Part shown: in pieces, positions 1-6,554 of the stretch
Position numbering within the stretch: the stretch's first letter is position 1
Layout of the letters: each line of letters starts with the position of its first letter
NCBI GenBank assembly: GCA_021545665.1
Contig: JAJRTX010000083.1
Coordinates: 1-6,832 of the forward strand
Origin: Zetaproteobacteria bacterium
GTDB lineage: Bacteria > Pseudomonadota > Zetaproteobacteria > Mariprofundales > Mariprofundaceae
Length of the DNA: 6,832 nt
Direction: 5' to 3'
Notes under the pieces: model-generated
Seen by the model: the letters and a program-made list of their open reading frames with translations, nothing else
What the model was told of the DNA's origin: nothing
The model's database searches: none
Translations under genes and position numbers: made by a program

Positions 1-387
1 ATTCACCGTGATACTGAAATGCGAGGGTATTCTCCAGAAGCTGTAGTAGAAAATATTCTGACACGCATGCATGACTATGTTCATTTTATCACACCGCAGT
101 TTACCAATACAGACATTAACTTTCAGCGTGTTCCATTGGTGGATACTTCCAATCCTTTTATAGCTCGTGATGTACCAACCCCCGATGAAAGTTTAATGGT
201 TATCCGTATTCGTCAGCCTGATAAGTGGAACATCGATTTCCCATGGCTGACATCTATGTTACACGATTCGTTCATGTCTCGTCGAAATACAATCGTAGTT
301 CCTGCTGCCAAGATGGTTTTGGCGATGGAGTTAATACTTTCTCCGATTATTCATGAGTTGCTGGAGCGCAAGAGAAAAACAGCCTGA
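1..387 (+). CDS. prk: Phosphoribulokinase, C-terminal part (5' end outside window)
   Basis: The reading frame is open from the first base, so this is the last 128 residues of a longer protein and its start lies upstream. Phosphoribulokinase phosphorylates ribulose 5-phosphate with ATP to give ribulose 1,5-bisphosphate, the RuBisCO substrate, in the cytoplasm. The fragment begins IHRDTEMRGYSPEAVV and continues through YVHFITPQF, TDINFQRVP, DTSNPFIARDVPTPDES and HDSFMSRRNTIVVP, then ends in a basic tail. I recognise these as the conserved C-terminal half of the proteobacterial (octameric, CbbP-type) phosphoribulokinases. The N-terminal P-loop and catalytic residues are not in view, so activity cannot be judged. 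The stop at 385-387 is followed within 20 bases by a terminator, so this gene ends its own transcription unit. No other Calvin-cycle gene is in the window. The family call is strong. The role in autotrophy is inferred from the family. Confidence 0.9.
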   Translation: MHRDTEMRGYSPEAVVENILTRMHDYVHFITPQFTNTDINFQRVPLVDTSNPFIARDVPTPDESLMVIRIRQPDKWNIDFPWLTSMLHDSFMSRRNTIVVPAAKMVLAMELILSPIIHELLERKRKTA

Positions 388-404
388 TTTCTCCCATTTA
401 GAAT

Positions 405-431
405 AAAGGGTGGCTTAGGCCGCCCTTTTTT
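405..431 (+). terminator. Rho-independent terminator after phosphoribulokinase
   Basis: The left arm AAAGGGTGGC (405-414) pairs with GCCGCCCTTT (419-428) through ten base pairs, one of them a G-T wobble, around a TTAG loop. Three further T residues follow, making a six-T run at 426-431. It lies 17 bases after the phosphoribulokinase stop and separates that gene from the mnmG block. Confidence 0.88.
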
Positions 432-471
432 ATGGCTTTGATCGCCGCCTGCCCTTACGATTACGCACCTT

Positions 472-2364
472 ATGAATAGTATGTTTCACGTGAAACACCC
501 CGATCATATAGATGTTCTGATAATTGGTGCCGGACATGCAGGCTGTGAAGCTGCATGGGCTGCTGCCAACAGGGGTGCGCGCGTTCGTCTGCTGACGCAA
601 AATCTGGATACGATAGCCAAAATGTCATGTAATCCTGCAATTGGAGGTATAGGCAAAGGACACCTAGTTCATGAAGTTGATGCTTTAGGTGGTATTATGG
701 GCATTGCAGCAGATCAGTCTGCCTTGCAGTTTCGCAAACTGAATCGACGCAAAGGGCCCGCTGTTCAGGCAACACGAGCGCAATGTGATCGTCGTATCTA
801 TCATATGTGTATGCGACAACTCTTAGACAGCAATAAAAATATTCATTTACATCAGGGCACTGCCCAAAAGCTGTTGTTTGAAAAGGATTGTGTTGTCGGG
901 GCTGTGGATGAGTTAGGAATTGCTCACCGGGCAAGGGCGGTGGTTTTGACAACAGGCACTTTTCTTAACGGTTTGATTCATGTGGGAGAGCATATGCACC
1001 CGGCGGGGCGCTCTGGAGATGCCATGGTTCATGGCCTGACAGATGAGCTGTACCAGCGCGAATTCCGATTAGGAAGGCTAAAGACAGGTACGCCACCCCG
1101 GCTTGATAAGCGTTCGATAGATTGGGATGCCCTTGAATTACAGCCAGGGGAAACTGATCTATTCCCATTCTCCATGCTTCATGAATCCGTGCTTAAGAAT
1201 CAGTTGTCATGCGCAATTACCCGGACAACAGAAGAAACGCATGACATTATACGCCGGAATTTGCTTCGATCTCCCATGTATAGTGGAAAAATAGAAAGCT
1301 CCGGGCCTCGTTACTGCCCAAGTATAGAGGATAAGGTTGTACGTTTTGCCGATAAGGATAGCCATCAGATTTTTTTAGAACCTGAGGGACGTGATCATGC
1401 GGAAATCTATCCTAATGGTATTTCAACATCATTACCGATAGATGTTCAATGGGCTTTTGTGCGCGCTATTCCCGGTTTGCAACGAGCTGTAATTATCCGG
1501 CCTGGTTATGCCATAGAATATGATTATGTGGACCCGACAGAGTTGAAATCAACGTTGGAAAGCAAAAGAGTTTCCGGCCTCTTTCATGCTGGCCAGATTA
1601 ATGGCACGACAGGTTATGAAGAGGCTGCAGCACAGGGCTTGTTGGCAGGAATTAATGCCGCTGCTGTGGCTTTAGATGTAGAAGAATGGGTTCCTGACCG
1701 TTCGGAGGCCTATCTAGCTGTAATGATTGATGATTTGGTAAATAAAGGGGTATCAGAGCCCTACCGGATGTTTACTTCCCGAGCAGAGTTTCGCTTGCAA
1801 TTGCGTCAGGATAATGCTGATTTTCGCTTGGGCGAAAAAGCCATACATCTTGGTTTATATGGGTATAGCAGAGTGGCCCAATATGAAGCGCGCCGTAAAC
1901 GACTGACCACAGGCATGGAGGCTATTCGTAACACAACCATTGGAACGGGTTCAGCATGGCGGGCACGATTGGCAAAGGCAAATTTGCCTGAGGCGTCTCA
2001 GGCCATGAAATTGACCTCCTATTGTAGTCGTGATGATGTTCGCCCAGATTTGGCCCTTGATTTGTTGGATGAAACTAAGGGTATGGGCGACCGTGATCTC
2101 GACTCCCTGCTGGCATGGATTCATTACGATGGCTATTTGGAGAAGCAAAAAACCGAAGTGGAGCGCTTTAAGCATCTAGAAAATCAGATTATTTCAGGGC
2201 ATTTTGATTATACACGAGTACGTGGCCTTAGTGTCGAATGTTGTCAGCGTTTGATGCAGGCGCAGCCTCGGACTCTCGGTCAGGCATCTCGTTTGTCAGG
2301 GGTCACTCCGGCAGCATTGACCAGTCTTATCATGCACTTAAAGCAGAAAAACCATGTCGGATAA
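472..2364 (+). CDS. mnmG: tRNA uridine-5-carboxymethylaminomethyl modification enzyme MnmG (GidA)
   Basis: FAD-dependent MnmG works with the GTPase MnmE to install the (carboxymethyl)aminomethyl group on the wobble uridine (U34) of certain tRNAs. The frame gives 630 residues, close to E. coli MnmG (629). Visible marks are the dinucleotide-binding GAGHAG (19-24), [14 protein letters not shown] with the conserved cysteine C53, [13 protein letters not shown] with the second conserved cysteine C282, [30 protein letters not shown], and the C-terminal MnmE/tRNA-binding part ending YDGYLEKQ...RGLS...[15 protein letters not shown]. The start is uncertain. ATG 472, ATG 481 and GTG 490 are in frame and none has a good Shine-Dalgarno sequence. 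Starting at GTG 490 would leave 17 residues before the end of GAGHAG's first glycines, the same N-terminal length as E. coli. A perfect parS site covers codons 4-9. The gene overlaps rsmG by 11 bases and probably heads the mnmG-rsmG-parAB unit. No clear promoter is visible at 432-471. Confidence 0.96.
   Translation: MNSMFHVKHPDHIDVLIIGAGHAGCEAAWAAANRGARVRLLTQNLDTIAKMSCNPAIGGIGKGHLVHEVDALGGIMGIAADQSALQFRKLNRRKGPAVQATRAQCDRRIYHMCMRQLLDSNKNIHLHQGTAQKLLFEKDCVVGAVDELGIAHRARAVVLTTGTFLNGLIHVGEHMHPAGRSGDAMVHGLTDELYQREFRLGRLKTGTPPRLDKRSIDWDALELQPGETDLFPFSMLHESVLKNQLSCAITRTTEETHDIIRRNLLRSPMYSGKIESSGPRYCPSIEDKVVRFADKDSHQIFLEPEGRDHAEIYPNGISTSLPIDVQWAFVRAIPGLQRAVIIRPGYAIEYDYVDPTELKSTLESKRVSGLFHAGQINGTTGYEEAAAQGLLAGINAAAVALDVEEWVPDRSEAYLAVMIDDLVNKGVSEPYRMFTSRAEFRLQLRQDNADFRLGEKAIHLGLYGYSRVAQYEARRKRLTTGMEAIRNTTIGTGSAWRARLAKANLPEASQAMKLTSYCSRDDVRPDLALDLLDETKGMGDRDLDSLLAWIHYDGYLEKQKTEVERFKHLENQIISGHFDYTRVRGLSVECCQRLMQAQPRTLGQASRLSGVTPAALTSLIMHLKQKNHVG
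482..497. promoter_or_regulatory. parS: parS centromere-like ParB-binding site (perfect 16-mer)
   Basis: TGTTTCACGTGAAACA is a complete 16-base palindrome identical to the widely conserved chromosomal parS sequence. ParB loads here and spreads, organising the origin region for ParA-driven segregation. The site is inside the mnmG reading frame, where it encodes part of MFHVKH, and it spans two of the three possible mnmG starts. Cognate parA and parB lie about 2.4 kb downstream. Confidence 0.93.
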
Positions 2365-2908
2365 ATGCTATCAAGCTTATGCTCAAGAGGTGCTGAAATT
2401 CCGCAAAGCTTTAAATTTAACCTCGATCAACAATGAAGAAGTTTTTTTCGCTCGTTTTATTGAGCCTTCATTAACTATGGCTGAATGGATGCCTGAAAAA
2501 GGACGGTTGCTGGACATTGGCAGTGGCATGGGCGTCCCTGGCGTACCGTTGCTGATTGCCAAGCCTGGCTTGGTTGGTGTATTGGTTGAGCGTCGGAAGA
2601 AACGAGCTGAATTTCTCAGACATGTGGTGCGTAAGCTAAAGCTGAATGCGGAAGTCTATGATGCGGACATCAATCAGTTGCCCAAGCTGCATGTTGATAT
2701 ATGCGTGGCTAGGGCGGTTGCCAATGAGAGGCACCTGCTTGAAATGTGTAGCCCACATGCTAATAAAGGCGCGGTTGCAGTTTTACCAGTGCCTCGATCT
2801 TCCGAATGCGCGCACATTGCCAGTTGGTCAATGAGAGGAGAATATACGGTGCCCGTCAGCAGCAGTGATAGCGAAAGGCAGATAATTCGCTGCTATTATT
2901 ATGCTTGA
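2354..2908 (+). CDS. rsmG: 16S rRNA (guanine-527-N7)-methyltransferase RsmG (GidB)
   Basis: RsmG uses S-adenosylmethionine to methylate N7 of G527 in 16S rRNA. Loss of this activity gives low-level streptomycin resistance in well-studied bacteria. The N-terminal segment carries the family's NLTSI region (21-25). The SAM-binding [18 protein letters not shown] spans 52-69, an acidic E79 follows the second strand, and [14 protein letters not shown] (82-95) and ARAVA (119-123, with R120) are the next family motifs. At 184 residues it is shorter than E. coli RsmG (207). Its last 55 residues match the family poorly: where relatives have a glycine-rich strand ending in a lysine-glycine pair, this protein reads [12 protein letters not shown]. 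The usual tryptophan before NLT is also missing. The start ATG lies inside mnmG, overlapping it by 11 bases, which suggests translational coupling; the ribosome site is weak. Identity is supported by both the SAM motif and the position between mnmG and parA. Confidence 0.88.
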   Translation: MSDKCYQAYAQEVLKFRKALNLTSINNEEVFFARFIEPSLTMAEWMPEKGRLLDIGSGMGVPGVPLLIAKPGLVGVLVERRKKRAEFLRHVVRKLKLNAEVYDADINQLPKLHVDICVARAVANERHLLEMCSPHANKGAVAVLPVPRSSECAHIASWSMRGEYTVPVSSSDSERQIIRCYYYA

Positions 2909-2916
2909 AGAAAAAA

Positions 2917-2923
2917 GGGGAGG
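2917..2923 (+). promoter_or_regulatory. Strong ribosome binding site that sets the parA GTG start
   Basis: GGGGAGG ends six bases before the GTG at 2930-2932, ideal spacing, and picks that codon as the parA start. Its last two bases are also the first two bases of the adjacent parS site, so ribosome and ParB target sequences overlap. Confidence 0.75.
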
Positions 2924-2937
2924 TTTCACGTGAAACA
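2922..2937. promoter_or_regulatory. parS: parS site overlapping the parA start codon (15/16)
   Basis: GGTTTCACGTGAAACA matches the parS consensus at 15 of 16 positions; only the first base differs (G for T). The inner 14 bases (2923-2936) form a perfect palindrome. The GTG start codon of parA is the middle of the CACGTG core, so the second half of the site encodes the first ParA residues. Confidence 0.9.
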
Positions 2938-3730
2938 TCATGCTTTTGGTCCGGTATTGGCGATCGCCAACCAGAAGGGAGGCGTAGGCAAGACTACTAC
3001 AAGTATAAATCTGGCTGCCTCTCTGCCAGCCTTGGATAAGCGGGTATTATTGATTGATCTTGACTCTCAGGGGAATACGACTTCCGGTCTTGGTATAGAT
3101 AAACAAAGCGTTGAGAGTGGCACATATGATGTGCTAATGCAGGATAGTCTGCTACATGATTCTATACTGCCAACACCGTATAATCACATGTTTTTGCTTC
3201 CAGCCAGTATGGATTTGGCCGGAGCAGAGGTAGAACTTGTGAATGAGGATGCGCGGGAGCAGCGCTTACAGGCAGCATTTTCTAATTATAAGGGGGTTCC
3301 TTTTGATCACATCTTGATTGATTGCCCACCGGCATTAAGTTTGTTAACAGTCAATGCTTTGACTGCTGCCGATCAAGTGATGATAACACTACAGACCGAG
3401 TATTATGCGATGGAAGGTCTTACACAGTTAATGGATACAATTCGGCGAGTGCGCCAGAATCTGAATCCTGATTTGAATATGGATGGAATTTTGCTGACCA
3501 TGGTTGACAGGCGAAATAACTTGTCCGTTCAAGTGGAACAGGATGTGCGGGAATATTTTGGTTCACAAGTATATAGCAATACAATTCCAAGAAATGTACG
3601 TTTGTCGGAGGCACCAAGCTTTGGGTTGCCAGTGATGTATCATGATATTCGGTCGAAAGGCGCGCAAGCTTATCTGGCTGTAGCACAAGAATTGATAAGC
3701 AGAAATCCAGCAGAAGGGAGTGGGAAATGA
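2930..3730 (+). CDS. parA: Chromosome partitioning ATPase ParA (Soj family)
   Basis: ParA binds the nucleoid in its ATP dimer form and is released when ParB-parS complexes stimulate hydrolysis, moving replicated origins apart. The 266-residue protein has the deviant Walker A KGGVGKTT at 16-23 (signature K16, nucleotide-binding K21), the LIDLDSQGN segment at 41-49 with D45, the Walker B strand HILIDCPPAL, and the downstream LQTEYYAMEGL that follows the switch region. It lacks the N-terminal DNA-binding extension of plasmid P1-type ParA proteins, which fits a chromosomal Soj-type ATPase. GTG is chosen as start because of the GGGGAGG six bases upstream. That codon sits inside a parS site. The gene follows rsmG after 21 bases and overlaps parB by four (ATGA), so the two are probably translationally coupled. 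MinD-like relatives are excluded by the sequence after Walker A and by the parB neighbour. Confidence 0.96.
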   Translation: MKHHAFGPVLAIANQKGGVGKTTTSINLAASLPALDKRVLLIDLDSQGNTTSGLGIDKQSVESGTYDVLMQDSLLHDSILPTPYNHMFLLPASMDLAGAEVELVNEDAREQRLQAAFSNYKGVPFDHILIDCPPALSLLTVNALTAADQVMITLQTEYYAMEGLTQLMDTIRRVRQNLNPDLNMDGILLTMVDRRNNLSVQVEQDVREYFGSQVYSNTIPRNVRLSEAPSFGLPVMYHDIRSKGAQAYLAVAQELISRNPAEGSGK

Positions 3731-4575
3731 CACAGATAAAGAAACGGGCATTGGGACGTGGGTTAAATGCACTGTTATCAGACACACCTTCAGCTGAGGT
3801 TATGAAACAGAGCAGGTTTATACCAATTTCAAAAATTCAGCCTAATGCTTATCAACCCAGGACTAATTTCAATAGCGATGATTTGCTTGCATTGACAGAC
3901 TCTATTCGACGTGAAGGAGTACTAATGCCGATTTTATTGCGGCCCAAAGGTACAAATTATGAACTTATAGCGGGTGAACGCCGCTGGCGTGCATCCCAAG
4001 CGGCAGGGTTACAGGAAATACCAGCTGTAATACGAGATGTAGATAATTTGCAAGCTCTGGAACTGGCTATTATTGAAAATGAGCAGAGAGATGATCTGAC
4101 GGCCATAGAATCGGCGCGGGCATATCGCATGATGATCGATGAGTTTAATTGCACGCAACAACAGGTGGCTGAAAAGATCGGCATTTCCAGGGTACAGGTA
4201 AGCAACTTGATCAGATTACTTCAGTTGCCTATAAATATTCAAAATATGATTGAAAATCGCGTACTTAGCATGGGTCAAGCGCGACCATTAGTAGGTTTGT
4301 CGGCACATATTGGAGCAAATCTCGCTAGACAATGTGTGGCAAATTCCTGGAGTGCCAGACAGATGGAGAAAGAGGCGAAAAAAGCAGCCAGGGAACCAAC
4401 TACAGCAAAGAAGACAGTTGTAGATGCAGATGTGGCTGCATTACAGGATGAATTGACGCGAAAGCTTGGTTTGCCAACCGAGGTGATTTGCAAAGCAAAT
4501 GGTTCGGGTGAACTGAGAATTTACTATACTCGGGCTGCCGAGTTAGATGGAGTGTTAAGAAAATTAAGAGGTTAG
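3727..4575 (+). CDS. parB: Chromosome partitioning protein ParB (Spo0J family, CTP-dependent clamp)
   Basis: ParB binds parS, uses CTP to close into a sliding clamp, spreads on nearby DNA and stimulates ParA. The 282 residues show the usual order. An N-terminal basic LGRGLNALL motif (9-17) is the ParA-contact type. The CTP-binding N-domain has QPRTNF (43-48) and GERRWRA (83-89), followed by ENEQRDDL (117-124). A helix-turn-helix lies at about 142-168 (TQQQVAEKIGISRVQVSNLIRLLQLP), and the C-terminal dimerisation domain ends in YYTRAAELDGVLRKL. GGGAG lies six bases before the ATG. Two core positions are unusual: the common EN-L/I-QR reads ENEQR, and the common GV-x-QPI reads GVLMPI. The residues most important for CTP contact (G, E, R, R, E, N, R) are kept, so function is expected. 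No terminator is visible after the stop. Confidence 0.96.
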   Translation: MTQIKKRALGRGLNALLSDTPSAEVMKQSRFIPISKIQPNAYQPRTNFNSDDLLALTDSIRREGVLMPILLRPKGTNYELIAGERRWRASQAAGLQEIPAVIRDVDNLQALELAIIENEQRDDLTAIESARAYRMMIDEFNCTQQQVAEKIGISRVQVSNLIRLLQLPINIQNMIENRVLSMGQARPLVGLSAHIGANLARQCVANSWSARQMEKEAKKAAREPTTAKKTVVDADVAALQDELTRKLGLPTEVICKANGSGELRIYYTRAAELDGVLRKLRG

Positions 4576-4642
4576 ATATAATAAAATACTTTGTATATCA
4601 ATATGTTGCATAATTTTTTATAGTCTATTCAAGGGGTTGGTG
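4576..4642 (+). promoter_or_regulatory. AT-rich gap with probable mtnA promoter and ribosome site
   Basis: This is the most AT-rich stretch of the window and lies between parB and mtnA. It holds two -10-like hexamers, CATAAT (4609-4614) and TATAGT (4619-4624), each 5/6 to consensus. Neither has a convincing -35 element at the right distance, so the exact promoter is not settled. AAGGGG at 4631-4636 is a good ribosome site for the ATG at 4643. No parB terminator is seen here. Confidence 0.35.
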
Positions 4643-5686
4643 ATGAAGGTGAATGGAAAAAGCTACCGCGCTGTCAGCTGGTATTCAGGCGGAAGCAAAG
4701 AAGCAGGCGGTGTGCAATGGATTGAACAGCGTTTGTTGCCGCACCGTTTTGAGCAGGTTATCAGTCACAATCCGGAGGATGTTGCCGTAGCGATTGAAAG
4801 CATGCAGGTACGTGGTGCCCCGGCAATTGGCGCAACTGCGGCTTATGGTTTGGCACTGGCCTGGTCAACGAATCAACATCTGTTTTTCGAGCACTGGTTG
4901 CCACGATTCCGAGCCACACGTCCAACTGCTGTAAACCTTTTTCATGCCTGTGATGCCATGCGGGCATGTGCGGAAAGCTCACCAACATCTATTGAAATGA
5001 TTGATTGCGCTGATAGTTATGCCGATGCCGAGGTGGCAGCAAATAAGAAAATGGGAGAATACATGGCCGAACTGCTGGCTGTGGGGCAACGTCGAATTCT
5101 GACCCATTGCAATGCCGGTTGGTTGGCTACGGTCGATTGGGGTACGGCAACCTCCGGCATATATCATCTGGCCCAGGCCGGCGAAGCGCCTTTTGTCTGG
5201 GTAGATGAGACCAGACCTCGCCTGCAGGGGGCAAGGTTGACAGCCTGGGAATTGAATCAGGAAGGCATTGACTGCCGCATTCAGGCCGATGGTGCAGCAG
5301 CCTGGATGATGGCACAGGGCAAAGTTGATGCTATTGTTGTGGGAGCGGATCGTATTGCCGCAAATGGAGATGTGGCCAATAAAATTGGTACCTATGCACT
5401 ATCTCTTGCCGCGCAAGCACATAATGTGCCGATGTATGTGGCGGCACCTTCAAGCACTTTTGATAAGGCTTGCCCAACCGGAAGTGATATTCCAATTGAA
5501 AACCGTGAGGATGATGAAGTGCTGAGAGTCGATGGAATGAATGCTGCCGGGCAATTACAATATATTCAGATTGCTGCTTCAGGTGTGGAGGCAAATAATC
5601 CGGCTTTTGATGTAACCCCCAATATAAACCTGACAGCAGTTGTGAATGAATATGGTATTTGGCACCCTGAAGCGCAAAAGATTTGA
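4643..5686 (+). CDS. mtnA: S-methyl-5-thioribose-1-phosphate isomerase MtnA
   Basis: MtnA isomerises the aldose methylthioribose 1-phosphate to methylthioribulose 1-phosphate, in recycling methylthioadenosine left over from polyamine and other S-adenosylmethionine-using reactions. ATG 4643 gives 347 residues and is preferred because AAGGGG lies six bases upstream; TTG 4637 is too close to that site. Family motifs are VRGAPAIGATAAYG (56-69), the catalytic-cysteine motif THCNAG with C156, VDETRPRLQGARLTAWEL (187-204), and GADRIAANGD (234-243) with the catalytic D236, followed by NKIGTY (246-251) and PSSTFD (269-274). This matches the MtnA / eIF2B-alpha-like isomerase fold; the complete active-site set favours MtnA over ribose-1,5-bisphosphate isomerase or eIF2B subunits. 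The THCNAGWLATVDWGTA version differs from the THCNTG of Bacillus-type enzymes and, from memory, resembles the Rhodospirillum form. No other methionine-salvage gene is adjacent. Confidence 0.92.
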   Translation: MKVNGKSYRAVSWYSGGSKEAGGVQWIEQRLLPHRFEQVISHNPEDVAVAIESMQVRGAPAIGATAAYGLALAWSTNQHLFFEHWLPRFRATRPTAVNLFHACDAMRACAESSPTSIEMIDCADSYADAEVAANKKMGEYMAELLAVGQRRILTHCNAGWLATVDWGTATSGIYHLAQAGEAPFVWVDETRPRLQGARLTAWELNQEGIDCRIQADGAAAWMMAQGKVDAIVVGADRIAANGDVANKIGTYALSLAAQAHNVPMYVAAPSSTFDKACPTGSDIPIENREDDEVLRVDGMNAAGQLQYIQIAASGVEANNPAFDVTPNINLTAVVNEYGIWHPEAQKI

Positions 5687-5720
5687 AACCATGGCAAGGC
5701 TGAAGCACTGTTATTGCTTA

Positions 5721-5754
5721 TTAACCCGGCTTACTCATGAATAAGCCGGGTTAA
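5721..5754. terminator. Perfect 13-bp inverted repeat between mtnA and coaD, likely terminator hairpin
   Basis: TTAACCCGGCTTA (5721-5733) and TAAGCCGGGTTAA (5742-5754) are exact complements around an eight-base loop. The hairpin lies 34 bases after the mtnA stop and 21 bases before coaD. There is no T run on either strand, so it is not a textbook intrinsic terminator. It may instead protect the mtnA mRNA 3' end, or shape coaD expression. Confidence 0.55.
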
Positions 5755-5775
5755 ATATCTGAACTTGAGGAACAA

Positions 5776-6255
5776 ATGAAAAGAACCGCAATTTATCCCG
5801 GCACCTTTGATCCAATTTCTCTTGGCCATGTTGATGTGGTTATAAGGGGATTGAAGCTCTTTGAACGTATTATTGTCGGTATTGCCGATAATCCAGCCAA
5901 AGCTCCGATGTTTGATGTGGAAACAAGAGTTGAAATGGTACGTAAGACATTCGGGCAGGAACAAAATGTTGAAGTAATCAGATTTTCACGTTTGCTGGTC
6001 GATCTTGTTCATGAGTATAAGGCATGTGCCATCTTGAGAGGTCTTCGTGCTGCCTCGGATTTTGAGTACGAGTTTCAGATGGCTACTATGAACCGTAGGC
6101 TGGATGAGCAGATTGAAACGGTTTTTGTTATGGCCAGGGAGGATTACACCTTTGTTTCTTCCCGCTTTATACGCGAAATTTCAAGTATGGGAGGCGATGT
6201 ATCTGAACTCGTCCCCGCAGCTGTCATTCCGTACCTTGCTGCCACTCCGGTGTAA
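5776..6255 (+). CDS. coaD: Phosphopantetheine adenylyltransferase CoaD
   Basis: CoaD transfers AMP from ATP to 4'-phosphopantetheine, forming dephospho-CoA, the next-to-last step of coenzyme A synthesis. The protein has 159 residues, the same as E. coli CoaD. It carries YPGTFDPISLGH (7-18) with the nucleotidyltransferase residues T10 and H18, K42 within NPAKAPMF, ILRGLRAASDFEYEFQMATMNR (86-107) with R88 and R91, and FVSSRFIREIS (126-136), the position of the ISSxxxRE motif. GAGGA at 5767-5771 precedes the ATG by four bases. The gene stands alone: the mtnA hairpin lies upstream and its own terminator downstream. The SSRF form of the last motif is seen in several proteobacteria, as far as I recall. 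The whole domain is present and no defect is visible. Confidence 0.97.
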   Translation: MKRTAIYPGTFDPISLGHVDVVIRGLKLFERIIVGIADNPAKAPMFDVETRVEMVRKTFGQEQNVEVIRFSRLLVDLVHEYKACAILRGLRAASDFEYEFQMATMNRRLDEQIETVFVMAREDYTFVSSRFIREISSMGGDVSELVPAAVIPYLAATPV

Positions 6256-6282
6256 CTCGCACAATTCACCGAGATTTGTTTA

Positions 6283-6305
6283 TAAAAGCTTGCCGCAGGC
6301 TTTTA
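6283..6305 (+). terminator. Probable rho-independent terminator after coaD
   Basis: TAAAAGCTT (6283-6291) pairs with AGGCTTTTA (6297-6305), nine pairs including one G-T, around a GCCGC loop. It lies 27 bases after the coaD stop. The four T residues are within the right arm, giving an A-tract/T-tract hairpin typical of intrinsic terminators, although the U tail after the stem is short. Confidence 0.65.
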
Positions 6306-6387
6306 CATACTATGATGTGCTTGATCAACTTTTATGGCTAATCCTTTGTCATTCAAGGCAAAAAATTTATTCAATTGCATTCCATCC

Positions 6388-6415
6388 TTGAGTTTGGTTT
6401 TTTGCTGGGTAGGGT
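6388..6415 (+). promoter_or_regulatory. Candidate promoter for the tRNA operon
   Basis: TTGAGT (6388-6393) and TAGGGT (6410-6415) are spaced by 16 bases and followed by the GC-rich run GCGCCACCC, the kind of discriminator found at stable-RNA promoters under stringent control. The -10 matches consensus at only three of six positions. Transcription would start just a few bases before tRNA-Thr. AGGGTG and CACCCT (6411-6416, 6420-6425) form a small dyad over the discriminator. The remaining gap upstream (6306-6387) shows no gene and no clearer promoter. Confidence 0.42.
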
Positions 6416-6426
6416 GCGCCACCCTT

Positions 6427-6502
6427 GCCGGCATAGCTCAGTTGGTAGAGCACCTCACTTGTAATGAGGATGTCACGGGTTCGACTCCTGTTGCCGGCTC
6501 CA
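6427..6502 (+). tRNA. tRNA-Thr, anticodon TGT
   Basis: A full cloverleaf of 76 bases. The acceptor stem is GCCGGCA with TGCCGGC, the D-arm GCTC/GAGC, and the anticodon stem CCTCA/TGAGG with loop CTTGTAA, placing TGT at 6460-6462 (reads ACA). The T-arm is ACGGG/CCTGT with loop TTCGACT. CCA is encoded at 6500-6502. The discriminator base is T rather than the A of E. coli tRNA-Thr. It is the first tRNA of a Thr-Tyr-Gly run. Confidence 0.97.
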
Positions 6503-6526
6503 GATTAACGCTCTTTCAAGGTGTGC

Positions 6527-6554
6527 TTGACTATACGTCTTGAAAAGGCATACT
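6527..6554 (+). promoter_or_regulatory. Candidate internal promoter before tRNA-Tyr
   Basis: TTGACT (6527-6532, 5/6 to the -35 consensus) and CATACT (6549-6554, 4/6) are separated by 16 bases and followed by the GC-rich CGCGCGCCC. This layout parallels the candidate promoter ahead of tRNA-Thr and looks like a stringent stable-RNA promoter. It sits in a 106-base spacer, unusually long for neighbouring tRNAs, and would drive tRNA-Tyr and tRNA-Gly. TTTCAAG/CTTGAAA (6514-6520, 6539-6545) flank the -35 region as an inverted repeat. Confidence 0.5.

Noticed and set aside
196..206. DnaA-box-like TTATCCGTA, considered because mnmG-parAB often lies near oriC
   Set aside because: It is a single imperfect match inside the phosphoribulokinase coding sequence. 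No cluster of DnaA boxes or AT-rich unwinding region accompanies it, so no origin is supported in this window.
436..461. A possible mnmG promoter, TTGATC with TACGAT
   Set aside because: The spacing is only 12 bases, too short for a sigma-70 promoter; no better pair was found before mnmG.
4637..4642. TTG or GTG as the mtnA start
   Set aside because: TTG 4637 directly abuts the AAGGGG ribosome site and GTG 4640 is only three bases from it; ATG 4643 has the right spacing and gives a normal N-terminus.
5331..5708. A 125-residue reading frame on the - strand
   Set aside because: It lies almost wholly antisense to the well-supported mtnA coding sequence, has no family motifs, and is explained as a shadow. 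The same applies to the 121-residue - strand frame at 3420-3785 over parA/parB.
5983..5991. A parS-like half site (TTTTCACGT) inside coaD
   Set aside because: Only one half of the palindrome matches; the other half is not conserved, so ParB binding is not expected.
6334..6543. A 69-residue + strand reading frame containing AQLVEHLTCNEDVTGSTP
   Set aside because: It is the translation of the tRNA-Thr gene, a well-known false protein; it has no ribosome site and crosses the tRNA and promoter.
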